Assembly: GCA_965644315.1 (NCBI GenBank)
Contig: CBFFRQ010000025.1
Coordinates: 1 to 61,543 of the forward strand
From: Caecitellus pseudoparvulus
Lineage: Eukaryota; Bigyra: Bicosoecida
Direction: 5' to 3'
Length of the DNA stretch: 61,543 nucleotides
Part shown: positions 1-6,961 of the stretch, in pieces
How positions within the stretch are numbered: the stretch's first letter is position 1
Layout: each line of letters opens with the position of its first letter
The notes under the pieces: model-generated
Databases searched by the model: none
Told to the model about the DNA's origin: nothing
The model's input: the letters and a program-made list of their open reading frames with translations, nothing else
Translations under genes and position numbers: made by a program

Positions 1-143
1 GCCCAGGCCACACTGGATACACGCCAGGATGGTAACCGGCAGGGCGACACCTGCGCCCGGCGCCCTGCATTGATGCGCGCAGCATTGGCCTGACTGCGCC
101 CCATCGCCCCCAGTGCCTGTCACACCGCCCAGCCCACTGCCCA
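1..143. other. Left-edge sequence, no gene seen
   Basis: No open frame here looks like a gene. The stretch lies just downstream of the stop of the ankyrin gene and would hold its 3' untranslated region. Read on the minus strand it contains AATGCA about 70 bases past that stop, matching the candidate poly(A) element described elsewhere in this window. Confidence 0.5.
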
Positions 144-1232
144 TCAGCGCACTCGAGCCGACCGCAGCAGCACCATGCCCCGCCGACCCTGTCGAGTGCT
201 GGTGCCGACCCAGACAGCATCCTTGGCGGGCTGCACAGCGTGCTCGCCAGCAGCAAGCCGTGCCTGCAGCGGGATGGCTCGGTGTCCGGTGAGGCCCAGG
301 AGCTCACGCACAACGCCAGGATGTCTATTCCCACAGGCCCATCGGAAGCCAAGGTCAGGCTCGCCTTCAGGTCCAGCGTGCACGTCCACCTCGCGATGTC
401 CAGTGAGGCCCAGCAGCTCCCGCACGATGTCCAACTGCCCATACTCACAAGCGAGTCGGAAGCCAGCCTCAGGCCCAGCCTCATCCCCCGCATGCACATC
501 TACCTCACGATCACCCGTCAGCGCCAGCAGCTCGCGCACAACCTCCGCGTGACCATTGCAGCAAGCAGACCGGAAGGCAGATTCCGGCCCACCCCGATCC
601 CCAGCATGCACATCCACCGCACGGCGCCCGTTCAAAGCCAGCAGCTCGCGAACCACATCAATGTGCCCGTTCTCACATGCAGCTCGGAAGCCAGGCTCGG
701 GATCGCCATACAGCCCAGCATGCACGTCCACCTCGCGATCGCCTCTCAGTGCCAGTAGCTCACGCACCACGTCAATGTGCCCAATGCAACAGGCAGACCA
801 GAAGCCCCCCTCATGCACATCATGCACATCACCCAACTCGACACCTGACAAGCCCAACAGCTCGCGCACGTTGTCAGCGTGCCCCCTCCTGCATGCTCCT
901 TGGAATATGACACCATAGTCACGACTCATGTCAAAGCCCCGGGCCACAACCACACTCAGCACCTCCCGCAGCAGCACAACGTCGCCCCTCTCACATGCGA
1001 TTCGAGCAACACGAAACACGTCGGTCGCCTCCACAGCCGCCTTGCCCCGCCTGGCGCCATCAGACGCGTCTTCCAGCAGTGTCAACAGGCTCCACACGTC
1101 CTCACTGGCACACGCTGCCCTCCACCGCTTCATCCACCGTCCCTTGCCGCCACTCCCAGCTGCCATGGCGTGGTGGCTCCAAACTCCGTACCCACACACC
1201 CGCGACGTGAGCCTGCAAGCCGCCTCACACAC
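144..1232 (-). CDS. Ankyrin-repeat protein
   Basis: A 362-residue single-exon protein. From about residue 110 to 330 it is a run of ankyrin-like units with a period near 38 residues. Each unit carries the helix VVRELLALTG or VVRELLGLTG, then a linker such as REVDVHAG, then FRxAC.NGH. The units presumably form a solenoid that binds other proteins; no catalytic or membrane part is visible. The ATG at 1166 (MAAGSGGKGRW) is an in-frame alternative start and may be the better one, since residues 1-22 look unlike the rest. The C-terminus (GTSTRQGRR followed by a basic tail) is nearly the same as that of the ankyrin gene at the right edge, so the two are paralogues. The specific partner is unknown. 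Confidence 0.85.
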   Translation of the reverse strand: MCEAACRLTSRVCGYGVWSHHAMAAGSGGKGRWMKRWRAACASEDVWSLLTLLEDASDGARRGKAAVEATDVFRVARIACERGDVVLLREVLSVVVARGFDMSRDYGVIFQGACRRGHADNVRELLGLSGVELGDVHDVHEGGFWSACCIGHIDVVRELLALRGDREVDVHAGLYGDPEPGFRAACENGHIDVVRELLALNGRRAVDVHAGDRGGPESAFRSACCNGHAEVVRELLALTGDREVDVHAGDEAGPEAGFRLACEYGQLDIVRELLGLTGHREVDVHAGPEGEPDLGFRWACGNRHPGVVRELLGLTGHRAIPLQARLAAGEHAVQPAKDAVWVGTSTRQGRRGMVLLRSARVR

Positions 1233-1465
1233 CGTGCACAGACGCCCCTGTGCAAGTCATGCGTCTCTACACTGCACATGGGTGAGTGTTGTGATGTGCG
1301 AGTTTGGACAGGGTGTGTCATTGCAGGTGCGCTGGTGGGCCCCCCCTGTTGCTGCACAGGCTGGTCTGCAGTTTACGGGGCAGGTCACGGCAGCAGAGAG
1401 CACGTCATAGCAGCGCCCGTGACCACACCATCTACCCCACAACAGCTGAAAAATGCACCCAGCAG

Positions 1466-1471
1466 TGCATT
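1466..1471 (-). terminator. Candidate poly(A) element AATGCA
   Basis: AATGCA on the minus strand, 17 bases past the stop of the MFE-2 gene. It is one of a set of AATGCA/AATGTA hexamers found shortly after stop codons across the window. The role is inferred from position only. Confidence 0.35.
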
Positions 1472-1488
1472 TCCCGAGGCCGGTGGTG

Positions 1489-3923
1489 CTACAGCTTCGC
1501 TGGCGTGGCCTGTGTGGCAGCTGCAAGAACAGCTCCCAGTTTCCCGGCGAGGGCCATGTTGCCCTTCAGCTTCAGCTTGCCACGCAGGAAGGCTTGCTGC
1601 GCGTTGAGCGCGCCGTCTGCGATGGCGCACAAGTCGCCGTCTGCTACTGCCACGCTGAGGTGGACGTCCGAGGGGGGGCTGGTACCCTCCTCCAGGCGTC
1701 GCACAGATCCGGGCGAGGCGGTCAGGTCCACCACCCACGTCACAGGGTGGGAGGCATGTGCAGGGGTAGACACGAGGAACGCGATCTTCCCTCGCACCTG
1801 CTGGACGAGTTTCTGCCCGCCTTCTTCGCGCAAGGCGTCTGCCATGGACGTGAACAGGCGCGTGCAAGCGAGGGCCGGCTCTGCCCCCTGCTGCGTTTGC
1901 TGGACGCCTTGCGCGTTCGCGACGTCAATGGCCACCTCGGCCACCCCTCGCGTCAGCACTTCAGCATCGCCTCGCCCTGGCAGGGTCAGCTTGAACAGCA
2001 CTTGGCGTGTGGCTCGGGCGTCAGCAGGGGCGCCGTGCCCCCACCACGCTGTGAGGGTCAGCGTCTCGCCGGGGAAGACGTGCTTCGCGAAGCGAGCGCT
2101 CATGCGTTTCAGAGCGCCCGCGTCCCCGCCGAGGAGGTGCTTCACCACCAAGTACCCCGCCACCCCGTAGCTGCAGAGGCCGTGCAGGATGGGGGCGCTG
2201 AAGCCGCCCATCGCGGCCATGTCCGGGTCGGCGTGGAGAGGGTTCCTGTCTCCGTTGAGGCGGTAGAGCAGGGCTGCGTTGGGTGGCAAGGTGACGGAGA
2301 CGCTGAGGGCAGGGGGTCCGGAGGGCAGCTGCCAGGCGGGCGCAGGGGGCCCCCTGTCCCCGCCGAAGCCGCCAATGCCCCGGATGAAGATGCGGGAGCG
2401 GTTCAGGGCCAGGACGGCGGGGCTACCGGCCTCCCGGGAGGTGCTGTCCAGGACCACCACGGCGCCGGAGCCCTTGTCGTACACGGCGCCGACACGGGTG
2501 GTGGTGGTGACGTCCCCTGACGTGGGCAGGGGGGCATCCCCCCACACCGTCTCCTGCTCCCCATGCAGCAGCATCATGGGGTTGAACGTCAGGCCAGGCA
2601 TGTCCACGATGCCGGCGTTGCCTGCGTGGGGCCACAGGACGGCAAAGGTGGGCAGCACGGCGAAGCCAGGCGCCAGTTCGTACGTCCAGGCCAAGTCTGC
2701 GGCGTCGGCGGGGTCGCGACTGGCGCCCACAGACAACGCGTACAGCATGGTGTCACGGGCATCGTGCCGAGCACGGGTGGGCGGCAGGGCTGTGGCCAGC
2801 ACCTTCTGCACGTCCACGGCATCAGAATGCCCCGTGCGCCCGCCTTCCAGGACCGGCAGGGCCAGGTCTGGGTCAGAGGTTGGGCGTTTGCCGCTGGCTC
2901 CAGCCGCGTCGGCTGCGCCAGCGATGTCCTGCCCCACACCGTCGCCACTGGCAGCGTGCTTGGAGACATTGGCCATGATGGGTTCAAAGGCGCTCTGAGT
3001 GGAGGAGGGGTGTGTCGCCTTGCCGTCGTCGAAGTCCACGACGGCGGGCCAGGCGGCGGCGATGTCCTCCAGGCTGTGACGCGGCGGCAGGGCGGCACCA
3101 GCACTGCGTTGCCAGCGCACCTGCGCCACCCACCCCGCCCCAGCTTCAAACACGCGGCCCGTGCAGGCGCAGGACTCGTGTGCGAGGAAGGCGACGAGGG
3201 GCGCGACGGCCTCGGGCGCCAGGGCGGCCAGGAGGTCTGGCGGCATGACGTCAGCTGTCATGCGGCTGGCGGCGATGGGCGAGATGGTGTTCACGCGAAT
3301 TCCGCGCCGGGCACCCTCCAAGGCCAGGGTGGAGGACAGGCCCAGAATGCCCATCTTGGCGGCGCCATAGTTGGCCTGGCCGAAGTTGCCGTACAGCCCC
3401 GTGCTGGAGGCTACATTGATGATGCGGCCGTAGCCCGCCTCGCGCATGTGCGGCCAGGCGGCCCGTGTGACGGAGAAGGTGCCTTGCAAGTGCACCGCCA
3501 GCACGGACTCCCACGCGGCGTCGGTCATCTTCTGGAAGCTGCCGTCCCGCAGGATGCCGGCGTTGTTCACGAGGATGTCCAGGCGGCCGAAGGCTTGCAG
3601 CGCCGTGGCCACGATGGCCTCGCCATCCGTGCAGCTGTCATACGAAGGCACTGCCTGGCCGCCCAGGGCTTTGATTTCAGACACCACCACGTCGGCAGCC
3701 TTCTTGCTGGCTCCAGAGCCGTCCACGGCCCCTCCCAGGTCGTTCACGACCACCTGTGCCGCGGCGGCGGGCAGTGCAGCGGCGTGGTGTGGTGCCTGCA
3801 CGCCGACCTGCAACGCACTTTTGCTCCGCGAGAGCCCAGGAGGAGGGCGTATGCTCGGCCGAGACCATTTCCTGCTCCAGTCACGATGGCCACACGGCCA
3901 TCGAAACGCAGCTTTTGCGCCAT
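1489..3923 (-). CDS. HSD17B4: Peroxisomal multifunctional enzyme type 2 (MFE-2)
   Basis: Two exons (3923-3819 and 3753-1489; 65-bp intron starting GTGCG) give 789 residues. The enzyme would catalyse hydration and dehydrogenation of D-3-hydroxyacyl-CoA in peroxisomal beta-oxidation. Domain order matches animal HSD17B4. An SDR dehydrogenase comes first, with a nucleotide-binding glycine motif [11 protein letters not shown] at residues 14-24, NDLGG just after the splice join, and the Ser151, Tyr164 and Lys168 triad. Next is a hydratase-2 domain with [14 protein letters not shown] (Asp537, His542) and PILHGLC. An SCP2-like sterol carrier domain follows from about residue 665. The last three residues, AKL, are a PTS1 peroxisomal signal. 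There is one SDR domain rather than the two of fungal MFE-2. The start is divergent from the + gene at 4168. Confidence 0.97.
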
Positions 3924-4167
3924 GCTCGCGTGGTTAGGGCGCCGGTCTGCTGCTGTGGGCGTGGTGGTGGCGCAGAGCCGGCCAAGGGCAGGGCGCTGCA
4001 CGGCAGGCCCGGAAGGGTACAGACGGCAAAAACGACACGTGGGCCTTGCAATGTGACGCAAGGGTGTCTTGCGGTATCACCAGCCTCCTTGGGTATTGTG
4101 AACTCAGGTGTTTTGGGCACAAGTTGGCCACCGTCGTCTTGCGGAATTTGGACGCACCCCAACCAGA
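3924..4167. promoter_or_regulatory. Shared divergent promoter region, MFE-2 and 4168 gene
   Basis: This 244-bp spacer separates two divergent start codons. It contains one copy of the recurrent TGCGGAA-TTGG element at 4140. No TATA box is evident. Bidirectional use is inferred from the gene layout. Confidence 0.5.
4140..4151 (+). promoter_or_regulatory. TGCGGAA-TTGG element
   Basis: TGCGGAATTTGG, 16 bases before the ATG at 4168. It is one of about fifteen near-copies in the window; see the finding on this motif. Confidence 0.55.
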
Positions 4168-4743
4168 ATGGCGTCTGACAGCACCCCTGGCACAGGGCCA
4201 GTGGAGAGCGTGGCAGAAAGCACGACATTGGAGAAGGTAGATCTATCGGAGCCCCTTGCTGCGTGGGCACAGGAGCAGGTGAAGGCTGAAGTGGCCCGTG
4301 TCGCTGGCCTGGGCAGCAAGTGCCTGCCAGTGCCAGTGGTTTCGTGCGCCACAGACGTCGAGCAGGGGGAGGGGGCCGACGCCAAGATCGTGCACATCGT
4401 GGAAGCCAAGACCAAGTGCGTCCCATGCGCTGCACTGCGCTCACCGTCCCCGCCACCGCCGCCTCGCTTCGCTCTGCTCAGGTTTGACTTCGCTCGGGTG
4501 CAGCAGATCCTGCTCAGTGCTGCGACGCCTGTGCCGGAGGAGCTGCAGGGGACAGTGAACGGGGAGGCCACGGAGCTGGCCCTGGTGTTCCTGGTGCTGC
4601 TGGGGGACAAGCCCATCCCCCTCCTACTGCCGTACCTGCACGCCGCGCAGCACAGCAGCGCGCTGACAGAGTGGTGCCTTGTGAATTCCCAGGGCGCCGG
4701 CGTGCGCCACCACGTGGAGGGCTTCGCCGACGTGGCTTCCTGA
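4168..4743 (+). CDS. Unknown protein, 169 residues after splicing
   Basis: Two exons (4168-4415 and 4482-4743). The 66-bp intron begins GTGCG, has a pyrimidine-rich tail and ends CTGCTCAG. It is a multiple of three and free of stops, so the unspliced frame is also open. Splicing in phase 2 joins EAKTK to FDFARVQQILL. The N-terminal 30 residues are Ser/Thr/Glu-rich. The C-terminal half has a helical, hydrophobic stretch (LALVFLVLLGDKPIPLLLP) that is short for a membrane span. I do not recognise the family. The ATG at 4168 was preferred to 4108 because the TGCGGAA element lies between them. The stop is only 15 bases from the convergent stop of the NDRG-like gene. Confidence 0.7.
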   Translation: MASDSTPGTGPVESVAESTTLEKVDLSEPLAAWAQEQVKAEVARVAGLGSKCLPVPVVSCATDVEQGEGADAKIVHIVEAKTKCVPCAALRSPSPPPPPRFALLRFDFARVQQILLSAATPVPEELQGTVNGEATELALVFLVLLGDKPIPLLLPYLHAAQHSSALTEWCLVNSQGAGVRHHVEGFADVAS

Positions 4744-4750
4744 GGCGCAC

Positions 4751-4756
4751 AATGCA
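4751..4756 (+). terminator. Candidate poly(A) element AATGCA
   Basis: AATGCA 7 bases past the stop at 4743, inside the 15-bp gap between two convergent genes. Role inferred from recurrence after other stops. Confidence 0.4.
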
Positions 4757-4758
4757 TG

Positions 4759-6220
4759 TCACCCCGACGCCATGCCGCCGTGCCCCAGCGCCAGCAGCGT
4801 CATGCCCAGGCTCGCCAGCATGCGTTGTGGGTCATCCAGGGGGCACAGCTGCCCACTGTATGGGAGGGCTTCCCAGGCACAGACACTGGCGTCGCCACAG
4901 GCCATGATGCTGTGCAGGGCCTGCATGTCCCCCGTGAAGGGCCAGGGCTGGCAGGGCCCACGGGCGGCCTCCCCCACAAAGCCCAAGATGCGGGTGGAGA
5001 AATGGGCCCACTGCCCACGCAGGGCAGGCGCAGGCAGCGCGGCACGGGCCAGACCTGCGGAAATGTACGCTCCCACGGCAGCTGGAGACAGCTGCTTCGT
5101 CGCCTGCAGCACACCGCGCCCGACGTGGGAGTGCCGGCGTGCCGGCCCGAGGCTCAAATCCCGCAACGCCACGGCGGCAGACTCCCAGGCACCACAGGCG
5201 ATGAGGGCGCGAAGCGTCGTCCACTGCAGCCACTCATTCCAGGAGGGCCCTGCCAAGGCCAGTGGGTTGCACAGCACCAGCACGCGGAAGGCGAAGCGTT
5301 GCTGGAGACTGGCGTGCACGAGGGCGGTGGCGCCCTGTCCCACGCCCACCGCCACACACTGGTGCACTCCGAACGTCGCCAGGACCTGCAGAATGGCAAA
5401 AGGGATGGAGTCCCAGTCCGGCACGGCCTTGGACACCACCTGGACCGCTGCTCCGTCCACCTCCTGCTCCGCCTGTGACTCTCCGGCGCCGTCCTGCGTT
5501 GCGGCGTTGCCGTGCCCAGACAGAGCAGCCTCCACTGTCTGTGCCAGCTCTGCTGAGCGCGTCTCAGGGCTCAGGCGGTGCTTGGCTGGCAGGCGTGGAG
5601 CTGTGACGCGGTGCTGTCCGCGCACAGACTCGTACCCAGGCAGGTCAATGTGCACAAACTGCGCAGGTGCGGGGGTAAGTGCAGTGTGTGGGTGACGTGC
5701 CTGACCCACCAGCGGGCGCCCTTTGCGCACCTGGACGTGTGCAAAGCGAGGCTGCGAGCGCATTTCGCTCTCAAATCGACCGAATGTTGTGCGGTGGTCC
5801 GCCGCTGCGAAGCGACGCGTGGAGGGGCGTGGCGCGGCGCCAAGCGGGGGGGGCGTGCTGCGGAAACTGGTTCGCACCCGCTCCGTGCACTGTGACAATA
5901 GTCAGCGTGTGCTGGTCTTCCGGGCGCACCACCGTGACGTTGACGTCCATGGCATCCGTCTCCACCAAGAAAGTCGTGCGCACAGCCTTCACCTTCGCAG
6001 CCCTCCCTTCTGCTGCCTTGGACGCTGCGACGGACTTGGCCCGCTGCAGCATGCGCTTGTGCCGCTCCGCACGCCTGCCTGCGGGGGTGTCTGTGCCAGC
6101 CTCTTCCTCCTCGGCAGGGGGCGGAGGCTGCACTGCCACAAACACCAGCCAGCATATCAACACCACCACCGAGGCCGCTGCGACATACGCGACGTTGTGC
6201 CCCCGCAACAGGCGATCCAT
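4759..6220 (-). CDS. NDRG-like alpha/beta-hydrolase with N-terminal membrane anchor
   Basis: Three exons (6220-5878, 5804-5731, 5658-4759) give 438 residues. Introns of 73 and 72 bp both begin GTGCG. A membrane span is predicted at residues 9-31 (NVAYVAAASVVVLICWLVFV), followed by a Pro/Glu linker and then an alpha/beta-hydrolase fold of the N-myc downstream-regulated (NDRG) type. The pattern TIVTVHG then FVHIDLPGYES fits the family's strand 3 and oxyanion region. The nucleophile elbow is GVGQG, with Gly where an active hydrolase has Ser, as is usual for NDRG proteins, so it is probably not an enzyme. An anchor at this end is unusual for the family. The start at 6220 was chosen because the anchor follows it directly. 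Intron 1 contains the TGCGGAA-type element. Confidence 0.8.
5859..5870 (+). promoter_or_regulatory. TGCGGAA-TTGG element in NDRG-like intron 1
   Basis: TGCGGAAACTGG on the plus strand; in the sense of the gene it reads CCAGTTTCCGCA. It lies 7 bases into intron 1. Confidence 0.5.
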
Positions 6221-6455
6221 GGGTGCCCACACACGGTGCTGGCTGGCGCTGCACAGGCACAGGAGCCCGAAGCGGTCAAAAGCGCGTGGGCTGTGGAATG
6301 TCGCTGTGATGCATGTGCCGTCCTGCGCACACTGCAGCATGTAGGCCAGCCAGGCAGCTGGAGCGCTGAGCATGGCGGAGGGGGGTGGAGCCAGCCCCTC
6401 GCCAGCAACGCATGCGCATGGCGGGGGTCTGCAGCCGAATTGGCCAGCTGAGCAG
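6221..6455. promoter_or_regulatory. Divergent promoter region, NDRG-like and small acidic gene
   Basis: A 235-bp spacer between divergent starts. It carries only a weak relative of the common element (GCAGCCGAATTGGCC near 6431); better copies lie in the first introns of both flanking genes. An in-frame ATG at 6372 could extend the small gene into this region. Confidence 0.4.
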
Positions 6456-6897
6456 ATGAGCATTGATGACTGGAAAGCCCTCCAAGCCCAGCTGCGTGCC
6501 TCTCGGTCCTACGCGCTGCAGGCACTGGCAGCTCTGCAGGTGAGGCGGTCGATTTCCGCAGCCTCCGCCCCACCCCCTCTGCCCCACCCTGGACACGGCA
6601 CTGGTCGCTTGCACATCGCAGGTGGAGGAGCAGATGCTGCGTGCTGGCTGCCAGGTGGAGTCCGACCACGAGGCTGTGCAGCTGGCGCTGGCAACGCACT
6701 TCCAGCGCCCTGCCGCGGAGCAAGTCACAGCACCCCTGCCTTTCCCTGCGCCGGCCAGCAGCGACGAGGACAGCGACAGCGACGGCGGCGCGACGCCCAC
6801 CCCTGCAGCAGCCCAGCTCATGGCCATGTTGGAAGCCGAGCTGGACTCGCCCCTGGAGGGCTCTGACAGCGACGCGGCGTCAGGCAGTGGTCCGTAG
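6456..6897 (+). CDS. Small acidic protein of unknown function
   Basis: Two exons (6456-6539 and 6622-6897) flank an 82-bp intron that begins GTGAG and ends ATCGCAG, giving 119 residues. The N-terminal 60 residues are helical (MSIDDWKALQAQLRASRSYA; ALQALAALQ joined to VEEQMLRAGC), resembling a short coiled coil. The rest is low-complexity and acidic, with Ser/Asp clusters (SSDEDSDSDGG, GSDSDAASG) that resemble casein-kinase-2 sites. No family recognised. An upstream in-frame ATG at 6372 would add 28 residues of low complexity. The intron holds a copy of the TTTCCGCA element. It is convergent with the ArgRS gene, stops 64 bp apart. Confidence 0.65.
6549..6560 (-). promoter_or_regulatory. TGCGGAA-type element in intron of the small acidic gene
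   Basis: The plus strand reads TCGATTTCCGCA, the complement of TGCGGAAATCGA. The last four bases depart from the consensus. It lies 9 bases into the intron. Confidence 0.4.
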
Positions 6898-6924
6898 CAG
6901 GCCACGCTCGCCGCCCAGCGCCAG

Positions 6925-6932
6925 AATGCATT
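6925..6932. terminator. Palindromic AATGCATT between convergent genes
   Basis: AATGCATT reads the same on both strands. It lies 28 bases past the stop of the small acidic gene and 30 bases past the stop of ArgRS, so one site could serve as the 3'-end signal for both. Inferred from position. Confidence 0.4.
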
Positions 6933-6961
6933 GCCAGGGAGCTGCGGGGGCCCAGCGCTCC

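Noticed and set aside
144-918. Several plus-strand ORFs opposite the left ankyrin gene (also at 60465-61463 on the right)
   Set aside because: Their residues are Cys/Ser/Arg/Pro-rich translations of the complement of ankyrin repeats, with no protein character.
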